Below, piece by piece: positions 18,215-27,119 of a DNA stretch of 64,000 nucleotides; the first letter of the stretch is position 1, and every line of letters begins with the position of its first letter. The DNA comes from SZUA-430 sp965227535 (GTDB taxonomy: Bacteria; Pseudomonadota; Alphaproteobacteria; Micropepsales; Micropepsaceae). Below the pieces are notes generated by a model, which saw nothing but the letters and a program-made list of their open reading frames with translations, was not told the DNA's origin and ran no database searches. A program made the translations under genes and the position numbers. Location of the stretch: NCBI GenBank assembly GCA_965227535.1, contig OZ245761.1, forward strand, positions 2,914,001-2,978,000. The letters are read 5' to 3'.

Positions 18215-19024
18215 ATGAAACACGCGTATCCAGCGGTCGCATTCTTTGCCCTGTGTGCGGTCGTTAGCGCACCGGCATCGGCGGAGGTGCCGCAAACCGC
18301 GCAAACCGCATACGCAGACGGCAAGTTCATCGCAGCCGCATCGGTGGCGGAAGCCGAAGGCTCCGCTGACGCCCTCGCCTTCGCAGCCCGCGCCCGCATC
18401 GCCGATGCGATCATGCGCGACGACCTATGCCTCGACTGTCTCATCAAAGCCGAGGCGCTAGCCCAAGCCGCAATCTCTCGCGATCCGAACCAAGCAGAAG
18501 GCTACGTCCAACTCGCGATCGCCATCGGCTTCCGCGGACGCTTGGTGAGCACGCTGGACGCACAGTCCGAAGGCCTCGCCGAAAAAGGTCGCGCCGCCAT
18601 CGACCGCGCCCGCGAACTCGATCCGTTGAATTCGTGGGCGCGCGCATCGCTCGGCGGCTGGCATCTGGAAATCGTGCATCGCGCCGGCAGCATCCTGGCC
18701 TCGGTTCTCTACGGCGCCAACGAAGAGGAAGGCCTCTCGAACTTCCGAGCAGCCATCAAAGGCGACCCGGGCAGTTTGCTGCTGCACTATCACTTCGCGC
18801 TTTCGATCCTCGCGCTCGATGACAAGAGATTCCGCGACGAAGCTCTGGCGACACTCGAAGCAGGTTTGAAAGACCCACGAGCCGACACGATGACAGCTTT
18901 CACGCGCAAGCGCGCCTTCACCCTGATCGAAAAACTGAAAGGCGGGTCGCAGGACGACATCGAGACACTGGTCCGCCACTACCAAGGCTACCCAGCAGCG
19001 ACCGCACAAGCCGGCGCACGTTAG
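18215..19024 (+). CDS. Exported TPR-like protein, unknown function
   Basis: A 269-residue protein with a clear Sec signal (MKHAYPAVAFFALCAVVSAPASA, cleavage near ASA-EV). The mature part is helical with TPR-like units, for example ISRDPNQAEGYVQLAIAIG, ARELDPLNSWARASLGGWH and IKGDPGSLLLHYHFALSIL. One CLDC pair (about residue 71) could form a periplasmic disulfide. It probably mediates protein contacts in the periplasm. It sits 33 bp after lysK and may share its transcript, but no functional link is evident. Confidence 0.8.
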   Translation: MKHAYPAVAFFALCAVVSAPASAEVPQTAQTAYADGKFIAAASVAEAEGSADALAFAARARIADAIMRDDLCLDCLIKAEALAQAAISRDPNQAEGYVQLAIAIGFRGRLVSTLDAQSEGLAEKGRAAIDRARELDPLNSWARASLGGWHLEIVHRAGSILASVLYGANEEEGLSNFRAAIKGDPGSLLLHYHFALSILALDDKRFRDEALATLEAGLKDPRADTMTAFTRKRAFTLIEKLKGGSQDDIETLVRHYQGYPAATAQAGAR

Positions 19025-19054
19025 AGCCCTTCCTCGAAGCGCACCGACAGTGGC

Positions 19055-19070
19055 GATTCAGCTTCACCAC
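19055..19070 (+). repeat. Dispersed repeat end motif
   Basis: GATTCAGCTTCACCAC is an exact 16-base copy of the end of the large inverted repeat at 60403-60834. It sits alone in the short gap between the TPR gene and the S24-type regulator. Confidence 0.5.
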
Positions 19071-19094
19071 AACTCCGCCCAAGCCGAACGCGCA

Positions 19095-19724
19095 CTACCC
19101 CCGCGCCCACACCACGCGCGCGATCCATTCGATCTTAGCCCGGTCGAACACGCCGCCGCCGTCTTCACCGTTTAGCGGCTTCAGTTCGACCTTCTTCGCC
19201 GTCCGCCGCACCAGCTGCATCAAGGCCCAACCGTCTGAGTTCTTCACCAGCACGCGGTCGCCCTTGCGCAATTCGGCGGTCGGCGACACCACGACGACAT
19301 CGCCGTCGCGAAACACCGGCGCCGCCGCATCGCCCGACACCTCGATCGCAAGTGCGGTATCGTCGTTCAGATCGGGAAACGACAACCGCTCCCAAGCCTT
19401 CAGCGCCGGTTTGCCGTCGCCGTCGAACGCCTTCTTCTTGGCGAGATCCTTGAGCTTCAGAAACGGCACCATTCGCGACGGCGCCTTGCCCCCGCCGCGC
19501 GACAAAAGCGCAACGAAATCCTCGATGCTCGCCCCCGTCACCACGAGAATCTTCGACAGACTCTCCGTCGACGGCCAACGCAGCCGCCCCTGCGGCCCCA
19601 ACCGCTTGCTCTTGTTGAAGGTGGTCGGGTCCAGCCCCGCCGCCCGCGCCAAACCCGACGGCGAATGGCCGTAACGTGCCGCGAGGGCGTCGATCGCGCC
19701 CCAGATGTGCTTATGTGAGAACAT
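19095..19724 (-). CDS. S24/LexA-like helix-turn-helix regulator with a lost catalytic dyad
   Basis: A 209-residue protein. Residues 1-75 form an XRE-type helix-turn-helix domain (SPSGLARAAGLDPTTFNKS, LSKILVVTGAS) and residues 85-209 an S24 peptidase-like domain. In S24 autoproteases the nucleophile lies in a GDSM motif. Here that segment reads GDAAAPVFRDGD (131-142), so the Ser position is Ala133. The general-base Lys region reads ALMQLVRR, with Gln170 where Lys is expected. It should therefore bind DNA or sense a ligand without self-cleavage. It is divergent from pyrD. Family assignment is good, and the dyad loss is from alignment by eye. Confidence 0.85.
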   Translation of the reverse strand: MFSHKHIWGAIDALAARYGHSPSGLARAAGLDPTTFNKSKRLGPQGRLRWPSTESLSKILVVTGASIEDFVALLSRGGGKAPSRMVPFLKLKDLAKKKAFDGDGKPALKAWERLSFPDLNDDTALAIEVSGDAAAPVFRDGDVVVVSPTAELRKGDRVLVKNSDGWALMQLVRRTAKKVELKPLNGEDGGGVFDRAKIEWIARVVWARG

Positions 19725-19830
19725 CGTCGACCGAACCGAAAAACGTCATGGATGAACTCCGCCGCACGCTTGCGAAGACGCAGCGTCCCACTACAACGAT
19801 ACCGTCACCTGTGATTCTGATCCTAGCACG

Positions 19831-20895
19831 ATGAACCTCATTCGCGCGCTTTCAACTCTGGCGCGGCCCTTCTTGCGGTCGCTCGATCCCGAGTTCGCGC
19901 ATACGTTGACCATCAAAGCGCTCAGCATCGTCAACACGAGAGTTTCATTGGAACCTGACGACCCGCGACTGCGCGTGCAAGCGTTGGGACTCGAATTCCC
20001 CAACCCGATTGGACTGGCGGCCGGCTTCGACAAAAACGCGCAAGTCACCGAAGCGATGCTGTCCCTCGGCTTCGGTTTCGTCGAAGCGGGAACGGTCACG
20101 CCGCGCGCGCAATCCGGCAACCCAAAGCCGCGCGTGTTCCGTTTGGTTGAAGACCGCGCCGTCATCAACCGACTGGGCTTCAACAACGAAGGCATAGAAC
20201 CCGCCCACCGCCGCCTCACCGCCGCGCAAGGCCAACCCGGCATCCGCGGCATCAACATCGGCGCCAACAAAGACGCCGCCGACCGCGTCGCTGACTACGT
20301 CACCGGCTTAAGGGAACTCGGCGCGCTAGGCTCGTACGTTACCGTCAACATCTCATCGCCCAACACGCCGGGCCTCCGCGGCCTGCAGAACAAAGATGAA
20401 CTGAAGGCGCTACTCAAAGCCGTCACCGCCGAGCGCGCGAACCTCCCGCGCCGCGTCCCGCTTCTGGTCAAGATTGCGCCGGACCTCGACGATCAGGCCT
20501 GCGCCGACATTGCCGAGCTTGCGCTGGAACACGGCATCGAAGGCTTGATCATATCAAACACCACAATAGCCCGGCCGCCGTCCCTGCGCGGGGCACACGC
20601 GGCCGAGACGGGCGGCCTCTCGGGCGCCCCGCTCTTCGAACCGTCGACCGAAATCCTCCGCCGCATGCGCCGCCTAACCCAAGGCCGGATCGTTCTGATC
20701 GGCGTCGGCGGCGTCGGTTCCGGCGCCGACGCCTACGCCAAAATCCGCGCCGGCGCGTCGCTGGTTCAGCTCTACACTGCCCTCACCTACGACGGCCCCG
20801 CGCTGGTCACTCGCATCAAAGCCGACCTGCTCGCCCTCTTGCAGCGCGACGGACTAACCGACATCAGCGCCGCCATCGGCCAAGACGTCCGCTAG
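19831..20895 (+). CDS. pyrD: Dihydroorotate dehydrogenase (quinone), class 2
   Basis: A 354-residue class 2 PyrD, which oxidises dihydroorotate to orotate with FMN and membrane quinone in pyrimidine synthesis. The N-terminal amphipathic helix (LSTLARPFLRSLDPEFAHTL) typical of the membrane-attached class is present. The core has GLAAGFDKN, VEAGTVTPRAQ, NRLGFNNEG and VNISSPNTPGLRGLQ, with the catalytic Ser of class 2 enzymes inside NISSPNTPG. SNTT and GVGGVGSGADAYAKI form the FMN phosphate site. Full length, single gene. Confidence 0.97.
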   Translation: MNLIRALSTLARPFLRSLDPEFAHTLTIKALSIVNTRVSLEPDDPRLRVQALGLEFPNPIGLAAGFDKNAQVTEAMLSLGFGFVEAGTVTPRAQSGNPKPRVFRLVEDRAVINRLGFNNEGIEPAHRRLTAAQGQPGIRGINIGANKDAADRVADYVTGLRELGALGSYVTVNISSPNTPGLRGLQNKDELKALLKAVTAERANLPRRVPLLVKIAPDLDDQACADIAELALEHGIEGLIISNTTIARPPSLRGAHAAETGGLSGAPLFEPSTEILRRMRRLTQGRIVLIGVGGVGSGADAYAKIRAGASLVQLYTALTYDGPALVTRIKADLLALLQRDGLTDISAAIGQDVR

Positions 20896-21008
20896 TCTAG
20901 TCCGGCAATTTGCCGGCTCGTCAACGACGACGCGCCGCTCGACGGCGCCCTAAAGCGATCGCGCGCACAAACGCAGAGAAATTGGTTCCAAGATTGGCCG
21001 GATGGGAT

Positions 21009-21082
21009 TGGAGCGGGTGAAGGGAATCGAACCCTCGTCGTAAGCTTGGGAAGCTTCTGCTCTACCATTGAGCTACACCCGC
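21009..21082 (-). tRNA. tRNA-Gly (CCC anticodon)
   Basis: Reading the minus strand from 21082, the acceptor stem GCGGGTG pairs with CACCCGC, the D arm is GCTCAATGGTAGAGC, the anticodon loop is TTCCCAA (anticodon CCC) and the T arm is GAGGGTTCGATTCCCTT. The discriminator is T and the CCA end is encoded (21009-21011). All arms fold, giving 74 nt with CCA. It resembles the glyU-type tRNA of proteobacteria. Confidence 0.95.
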
Positions 21083-21093
21083 GCCGCGAGTCA

Positions 21094-21123
21094 TAGATAC
21101 CACCGCCACCGCATGCATGTGAA
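21094..21123 (-). promoter_or_regulatory. Possible promoter for tRNA-Gly
   Basis: On the minus strand, TTCACA (21123-21118) and TATCTA (21099-21094) are 18 bases apart and end 12 bases before the mature tRNA. The match is weak, and it is listed only because the position is right. Confidence 0.3.
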
Positions 21124-21624
21124 GCGCCGGATAGGTGGAACACGACGCGTCCATGACCCGCTGGTTCCGCGCACAGACGACGCGGGCAGTTCGATCGTGA
21201 TTGAGACCAGACGGCACGCAGCGCAGCTATTCGATGCCATCCGAACGGACAGCGCTGCTCAGCACTTCAAGTGCAAACACCTTAAGCCGCCGCCAACTCC
21301 ACACGCGCAACAGCGGATGATCGACGCCGACGCGCGTCGTCGCGCCGTGCGCGCACCCCCGACGCGCGAGTGGGCTCTCGGGGGCGCTATACAACAGGCG
21401 TTAAGACAACACCCCAGCGGCGTGCATGGCGACATGCTGCCGACATCAGGACAGCCGCCTCAGACCACCTGTAGCCTTCGCGAACGCCCCTAACCCACCA
21501 CCTTTTGTGTCGTTGCCGGCGAACACGGTTTGGAAGCAATCGTATCGACAGCGTCAGGACGCGCACGCGCCGGCCCTCCAAACCGATAGGCTAATCAAAA
21601 GCACAAGCTTGGGGCTGGGGGCAT
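21124..21624. other. Intergenic region without a supported gene
   Basis: About 500 bases between tRNA-Gly and the fecR-type gene. A plus-strand frame is open through much of it, but its product is Arg/His/Pro-rich, has no ribosome site and shows no family resemblance, so it is not called. No repeat, terminator or riboswitch could be recognised. It presumably holds the promoter of the fecR-autotransporter operon. Confidence 0.4.
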
Positions 21625-22248
21625 ATGCGACGGTGGGAAACGGGGCGTTTTTGCGCGCCTGTATTCGCGACGATATTGGCACTGACGGCGGTGCTGTCGA
21701 TCGGCGCCACGAACGCTCATGCACAGCAAGTCGGCCAGGCGACAAATCTGCGCACGGTCGCTTTGCAAACACCGCCGCGCGCCAGGCAGGTGGAGATCTT
21801 TCGTTTCGCGCCGATCTTCCGCGGCGCATTGCTGTCGACAAGCCCGCGCGGCGCACTCGAGGTGACATTCTCCGACGGCAGCCGTCTCAGCATGGGCGGC
21901 GCCTCCAACGTCGTCGTCGATGAGTATGTCTACGCCGGTCCCGGTGGAACAGGCCGCCAAACGGTTCGCTACACGAAGGGATTCTTCCGCTTCGTCTCCG
22001 GCACCATCCCCAAGGACAAAGTTCAGATCCAAACGCCGACGGTAAACATCGGCATTCGCGGCACCGTTCTGCGAACGGTCGTCGACGAAGACGGAACGAC
22101 GACCGTCGGCGTGGACGACGGCTCGATCACGGTGACGTCAAACCAAACCGGACAGTCGATCACGCTGAACGCGGGCGAGAAGGTCACGATTAAAGCAGGC
22201 GGCGAGTTCGGCCAGATCCAATTGGGCAAAGTCGAGGGGTGCAACTGA
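21625..22248 (+). CDS. Exported FecR-domain protein
   Basis: A 207-residue protein. The signal peptide (about residues 1-33) ends in NAHAQQ. The rest is a FecR domain: FRGALLSTSPRGALEVTFSDG, then KGFFRFVSGTIPKDKVQIQTPTVNIGIRGT, the signature strands of the family. It lacks the transmembrane and sigma-regulating N-terminal parts of true FecR, so it is one of the secreted FecR-domain proteins. Its TGA overlaps the ATG of the giant autotransporter gene by one base (TGATG, 22246-22250). This coupling suggests it helps the autotransporter fold, or stabilises or displays it. That role is inference. Confidence 0.85.
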   Translation: MRRWETGRFCAPVFATILALTAVLSIGATNAHAQQVGQATNLRTVALQTPPRARQVEIFRFAPIFRGALLSTSPRGALEVTFSDGSRLSMGGASNVVVDEYVYAGPGGTGRQTVRYTKGFFRFVSGTIPKDKVQIQTPTVNIGIRGTVLRTVVDEDGTTTVGVDDGSITVTSNQTGQSITLNAGEKVTIKAGGEFGQIQLGKVEGCN

Positions 22249-25200
22249 TGCCGCGCACTTCGATTTTTGCATTGCGAGCGTTTGGCGCCGCCGCCCTGGC
22301 CGCGACCGCGACCTTCTTCACCGTCGCACCCGCACAGGCCTTCTGTCCGAACGAGCAGCTGATCACGGGCCCGATCGTGATCGTCGCGCCGGTCGACTGC
22401 GCGCGCGTCAGCGGTCAGTTCATCGTCGGCGACATCCTCAACAATACAGACATCGGCGGCCCCCTGATCAACGACAACGCCTTCGTGATCGAGTCCAGCA
22501 CGGTCACGGGACAGTTCGTCAACAATGGCACGCTCACGCAGTCGGGCAATTTCGGCTTGAATGCCGCGTTCGCGACGTGGGGCAGCGACGTCGAAGGCGG
22601 GATCGTCAACAACGGCAGTATCATCTCCCCTCTGGGCATCGCGTTTTCGATCGGCGCCGTCGTGGACAGCGTGCCGGTCGCGTCGATCCAAACGGGCGCC
22701 ATCGACAATTTCGGCACGATCCAAGGCACGATCGGCTTCGAAGGGATCGCGGGTAAACTTCTCAACACGTTGTGGAACCACCAGGGCGCGCTGATCGCGG
22801 GCAATTTCGCCATCCTCACCGAAGGTACCTTCGATGAGTGGAGCGGCGGGATCGTCAACGACGGCCAAATTTCCGGCGTCAGCAGCGGCATCGGTCTGGG
22901 CACATTCAACACGACGCCATTGACGTTCTCAGGCGGAATCCAAAACAGCGCTACGGGCACGATCACAGCCTCGAACGGCTCTGCAATCGGCATCTTCGCC
23001 GTTTTCAACGGCGGCATCGAAAACGCAGGCGTCATCTCCGGGTCGACCGGCATCCTCAACGGCGGCCTTTTCAGCGGCGGGATTGCAAACACCGGTGCGA
23101 TTTCCGGCACGACGAACGGTATTACCTCCCAGTTCAGTTTCTCCGGCGGCATCGTCAACGGCGGTCAGATCGATGGCGGGACCGCCGGCGTCCTCGCTCA
23201 AGGCAACTTTTCCGGAGGGATTCAAAACACCGGCACGATTTCCGGCTCCGGCGATGCCGGCATCCGCGTCGATACGGGCGCGGTGTTTGCAGACGGCATC
23301 ACCAACAGCGGCTCGATCACCGGCGGCGTTGGGGCGATCCTCAGCATCGGAAACTTCAGCGGCGGCATCCTGAACACGGACACAGGTTCAATCGCCGGTG
23401 GCTTTTGGGGCGTCGTCTTGGGCGGCACGTTTGCAGGTGGTGTCGACAACGCGGGGACTATCTCGGGAAGCAACGCCGGCATTTTCTCGTTCGGCGGCTT
23501 TTCGGGCGGCATCAACAATTCAGGCAGTATCACGAGCACCGTCTTCGCGATCCGCATGAGCAACGCCGTCACCTTCACCGGCGGCATTACGAACACCAGC
23601 ACAGGCACGATCTCCGGCGGGTTGAACAGCGCAATCAGTCTCGAGGGCACATCTTCGGGCGGCCTCAACAATGCCGGCGTGATCTCCTCCAACAACACAG
23701 CCATCAGCATCACCGGGACGCACAACGGCGGCATCAACAATTCCGGAAACATAAACGGCTCGTCAGTGGGCGTGTCGCTGTCGGGTTCCCTCGCGGACGG
23801 GATCGTGAACTCGGGCACGATCAGCGGCAATACCGCGATCGACATGGTCGGCACCGTCACGGGCGACCTGACGAACACCGGTTCGATCAACGGCACGCTC
23901 GACGGCATCTACATGGCGGCGAACTGGACCGGCGGCATCCGCAACAGCGGCACTATCGCGGGCGCCAATCTCGACGGCATCCGGCTTGCCAACATCTTGA
24001 GTGGCGGCATCACGAACGAAGCGGCCGGCCTCATACAAGGCGGCGTCTACGGGATCCGAAACGACGGCTTGCTCGACAACGGCATCCTGAACAGCGGCGA
24101 CATTATCGGCGGCACGTACGGCATCTCGGCTACGCAAGGCATCCTCACTGGCGGCATTACGAACCTGGCGGGCGGCCTCATCGAAGGCACCACCTTCCTA
24201 GGGATCACCGTCGGCCAAGACTTCTCTGGCGGCATCACCAACGCCGGCGAAATCCGTGGCGCGACCTACGGCATCTTCGTCAACGACCTGTTCGCAGGCG
24301 GCATCAATAACACGGGCGTCATCAGTGGCGCGGGCGACACCGCCATCGTTCTCGCCAACACCGCGGTGTTCCAAGGTGGAATCACGAGCACCAACCTCAT
24401 CAGCGGCGGCTCGGGCATCGAAGTCGGCGGCATCCTCAACGGCGGCATCAACAATGGGGGCCAGATCCTCGCTTCCGCGAACAACGGCATCCTTGTCCTC
24501 GGGCTCGGCACGCTCAACGACGGTGTTCAGAATTCCGGAACGATCAACGCCGCCATCTCCGGCATGCTTATCAGCGGCGAACTGTCCGGCGGCATCCAAA
24601 ACGGCGGAACGATCAACGGCAACACGAACGGCATCCATCTCCAAAACAGCCTCGTCGGTGGCCTTCAAAACACCGGCTCCATCTTCGGCTCGGGCGGCGC
24701 AGGCCTTTCGATTGACGCGACCGGCATATTCGAAGACGGCGTCACGAACAGCGGTTTCATGACCGGCGGACTCGGCGCCATTTTCTCCACCGGCACCTTC
24801 AGCGGCGGCATTTTGAACAACGCCGGCGGTTCGCTGCAGGGTGGCTTCTGGGGCGTGGTCCTCGGCGGCACGTTCGACGGCGGCATCACCAACGCCGGCT
24901 CGATCAGCGGCAGCAACGCCGGCATCCTCTCTTTCGGAACCTTCTCGGGCGACATCGTCAACTCCGGCAACATCAGCGGCGTCTTCGGCGTGCGCACGAC
25001 CCAGGCCTTCAACGGCGGCATCGTGAACACAGGCTCGATCACCAGCAACTTGAACGCGGCGATCAGCTTGGAAGCCGGCGCGACAGGCGGGATCGTCAAC
25101 TCGGGCACAATCAGCGGCCCGACCGCGATACATATTACCGGCGCACTCGGCGGCGACATCGAGAACAGCGGTATCGTCCAGGGCGCCATCGACGTCAGCC

Positions 25201-27056
25201 TCGCCTCCACCAGCTTCACCTATCGCCAAACCGGCGACGACGCGCTGACCGGCGCGCCGTTGGCCACGTTCAGCCTCAGCGACACGGCAATCACGACGCT
25301 CGATTTCCGGGGCGGCGAACTCTACGGCTTGATCGACGCCGGCACCGACTTCAACGACATCTTCGAGGTCAACGCCGGTCTGAACGGCCGCTTCGACTAC
25401 GTCACCGGCGTCGCGTCGAACCTCGCATCGTTCGCCGTCAACTCCGGCACGGCATATCTGGGCGACACGCAGATCTCGACGAACGCGATGTCGATCGGCG
25501 CGGCCGCGACGCTCTACATGTCGAACGACGCCGTCATCAACACTGTCAACGCCACCTTCGCGCCGACCTCGACCTTCGAGGCCGACCTCACCACCAACAC
25601 CGCCGCGCATCCCACGATCAACGTCGACGGTACGGCGAATCTCGCAGGCGCCTTCATCGCCCATATCGATCCGCAGGCCTTCTTGGGCTCGGGCGAAACC
25701 GAGTGGGTCTACGACGGCATTATCGCAGGCAACGTGACCGGCACGTTCAACTCGGTCACGATCTTCGGCGCGCCGAACCTGTTCTCCATCACGCCCGCCT
25801 ACAACAGCTTCGACGTCACGATCTCGCTGAACTCCTTCGCCGATCTCATCGAAACGACCAACCCTAATCAGGTCAGCGTCGGCGAGGCGCTCGACGACAT
25901 CTACCAAGACGGCACGACGGATCCCGATCTCCTCAACCTCATCGACACGCTGGCGAACGCAACCGGCGACGAAATCGCCGACATCCTCGACGCCATCGCC
26001 GGCTCCACCCAAGCCGAAACCGGCTTGGCGGCATTGAGAACCGACGACCCGTGGAAGCAATCCGTCGGTCAGCGCGTCAACGCCGCACGCTCCACCGGCT
26101 GCACCGTCGCGGGCGAAACCTGGTGCTTCCGCCGCTACGCACAAGCGCCAAGCCCGATCACCACCGACACCCCCGAAGACCCGCACGCGTTCGACTGGCT
26201 GGAGACGGGTCTCCGCGACTCGGGCACGACGTCCATGTGGGGCCGCATCGTCGGCGTCTGGGGCGAAAGCGACGGCGGCGCGTCATCGCCCGGCTCGCGC
26301 CAGCGCACGCGGGGCCTCGTCGGCGGCGCCGATCACGTCGTGAGTGGCACATTCTTGGTCGGCATCGCCGGCCAATACGTCAACACGACGGCAGACTTCG
26401 ATGGCAGTGCCAACCGCTCACTCGTCGAAGCCGTGCAAGTAGGACCATACTTCTCCTATGGCGGCGCCGAGATGTACGTGAACGGCAACGCCAGCGTGAT
26501 CGGCACGCGCTCGCAAACCGATCGCTTCTTCTCGATCGGCGCGATCGACTACGCGGCATCCGTCCGCTTCCCGTCCACGACCTACACCACGTCGCTTGAG
26601 GCCGGAAAAATCTTCGAGATCGACGGCTACCGGCTGGAGCCGAACATCGGGATCAACTACGCCCTCCAAATCACCGATGAATACGCCGAAGGCGGCGCAG
26701 GCGGCCTTGGCCTTATCATCGACCCGCAAGACCTGAACTCATTGCGCTCGCTTGTCGGCGGCCGAGTATCGCGCGTTTACGACATCGGCGACCGCAAGAT
26801 CGTGCCGGAGCTTCGCGTCGAGTGGCGTCACGAATATCTCGACCGCGCCCACACCTTCGAAGCCGCATTCGCCGGCGCGCCGGATGTGACGTTCCTGGTC
26901 AGCTGTTCACCCACCGCCCGCGACGTCTTCGCGCTCGGCGGCTCGATGACGGTCCCGGTCTCCGGCCGTGTGACCGGCTACCTCGACGCGGAAGGCGCCT
27001 TCAGCGACGACACCCGCGCCGGCACGCTGTCCTTAGGGCTGCGCGCCACCTGGTAG
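22248..27056 (+). CDS. Giant repeat-rich autotransporter (type Va)
   Basis: A 1602-residue protein. The ATG at 22248 overlaps the upstream TGA, and a GTG nine bases earlier is less likely. The signal peptide ends near PAQA-FCPN (about residue 28). Residues about 50-980 consist of roughly 35 repeats of 22-26 residues centred on GGI-x-N-x-G-x-I, predicted to coil into a parallel beta-helix. A non-repeat stalk follows, then a 12-strand autotransporter barrel from about residue 1329 (MWGRIVGVWGESDGG) to the terminal Trp (SLGLRATW). The protein should be displayed on the surface, probably as an adhesin. It contains an internal 481-residue-offset duplication. A strong hairpin terminator follows. 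Confidence 0.9.
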   Translation: MPRTSIFALRAFGAAALAATATFFTVAPAQAFCPNEQLITGPIVIVAPVDCARVSGQFIVGDILNNTDIGGPLINDNAFVIESSTVTGQFVNNGTLTQSGNFGLNAAFATWGSDVEGGIVNNGSIISPLGIAFSIGAVVDSVPVASIQTGAIDNFGTIQGTIGFEGIAGKLLNTLWNHQGALIAGNFAILTEGTFDEWSGGIVNDGQISGVSSGIGLGTFNTTPLTFSGGIQNSATGTITASNGSAIGIFAVFNGGIENAGVISGSTGILNGGLFSGGIANTGAISGTTNGITSQFSFSGGIVNGGQIDGGTAGVLAQGNFSGGIQNTGTISGSGDAGIRVDTGAVFADGITNSGSITGGVGAILSIGNFSGGILNTDTGSIAGGFWGVVLGGTFAGGVDNAGTISGSNAGIFSFGGFSGGINNSGSITSTVFAIRMSNAVTFTGGITNTSTGTISGGLNSAISLEGTSSGGLNNAGVISSNNTAISITGTHNGGINNSGNINGSSVGVSLSGSLADGIVNSGTISGNTAIDMVGTVTGDLTNTGSINGTLDGIYMAANWTGGIRNSGTIAGANLDGIRLANILSGGITNEAAGLIQGGVYGIRNDGLLDNGILNSGDIIGGTYGISATQGILTGGITNLAGGLIEGTTFLGITVGQDFSGGITNAGEIRGATYGIFVNDLFAGGINNTGVISGAGDTAIVLANTAVFQGGITSTNLISGGSGIEVGGILNGGINNGGQILASANNGILVLGLGTLNDGVQNSGTINAAISGMLISGELSGGIQNGGTINGNTNGIHLQNSLVGGLQNTGSIFGSGGAGLSIDATGIFEDGVTNSGFMTGGLGAIFSTGTFSGGILNNAGGSLQGGFWGVVLGGTFDGGITNAGSISGSNAGILSFGTFSGDIVNSGNISGVFGVRTTQAFNGGIVNTGSITSNLNAAISLEAGATGGIVNSGTISGPTAIHITGALGGDIENSGIVQGAIDVSLASTSFTYRQTGDDALTGAPLATFSLSDTAITTLDFRGGELYGLIDAGTDFNDIFEVNAGLNGRFDYVTGVASNLASFAVNSGTAYLGDTQISTNAMSIGAAATLYMSNDAVINTVNATFAPTSTFEADLTTNTAAHPTINVDGTANLAGAFIAHIDPQAFLGSGETEWVYDGIIAGNVTGTFNSVTIFGAPNLFSITPAYNSFDVTISLNSFADLIETTNPNQVSVGEALDDIYQDGTTDPDLLNLIDTLANATGDEIADILDAIAGSTQAETGLAALRTDDPWKQSVGQRVNAARSTGCTVAGETWCFRRYAQAPSPITTDTPEDPHAFDWLETGLRDSGTTSMWGRIVGVWGESDGGASSPGSRQRTRGLVGGADHVVSGTFLVGIAGQYVNTTADFDGSANRSLVEAVQVGPYFSYGGAEMYVNGNASVIGTRSQTDRFFSIGAIDYAASVRFPSTTYTTSLEAGKIFEIDGYRLEPNIGINYALQITDEYAEGGAGGLGLIIDPQDLNSLRSLVGGRVSRVYDIGDRKIVPELRVEWRHEYLDRAHTFEAAFAGAPDVTFLVSCSPTARDVFALGGSMTVPVSGRVTGYLDAEGAFSDDTRAGTLSLGLRATW
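23214..25185 (+). repeat. In-frame duplicated eight-repeat block inside the autotransporter gene
   Basis: The block starting at 23214 (GGIQNTGTISGSG) recurs at 24657 (GGLQNTGSIFGSG). The offset is exactly 1443 bases (481 codons). Eight successive GGI repeats match in order, including the distinctive GGFWGVVLGGTF, encoded at 23400 and again at 24843. The first block runs to about 23756 and the second to about 25185. Confidence 0.8.
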
Positions 27057-27066
27057 GCCCAAAGAA

Positions 27067-27093
27067 AAAGCGGGCCGTCGGACGGCCCGCTTT
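27067..27093. terminator. Bidirectional hairpin terminator
   Basis: An 11-base perfect stem AAAGCGGGCCG / CGGCCCGCTTT with loop TCGGA lies between the convergent autotransporter and PRC-barrel genes. The preceding AAAGAAAAAG gives a U-rich tract on the minus-strand transcript. Confidence 0.8.
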
Positions 27094-27119
27094 CAAAGTC
27101 TCGACTGGCGATGAAACGC

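Noticed and set aside
21113..21493. Open plus-strand frame after tRNA-Gly
   Set aside because: There is no ribosome site, no family resemblance, atypical codon use and Arg/His/Pro-rich composition. Left uncalled, though a small unknown gene cannot be fully excluded.
22800..25200. Regular short-period repetition that could suggest a CRISPR array
   Set aside because: The period varies between 22 and 26 codons, the repeats diverge and the frame is open throughout. It is the coding repeat of the autotransporter.
24198..26186. 662-codon open frame on the minus strand
   Set aside because: It lies wholly antisense to the autotransporter gene, is Gly/Asp/Val/Arg-rich with no family match, and reflects repeat and G+C bias.
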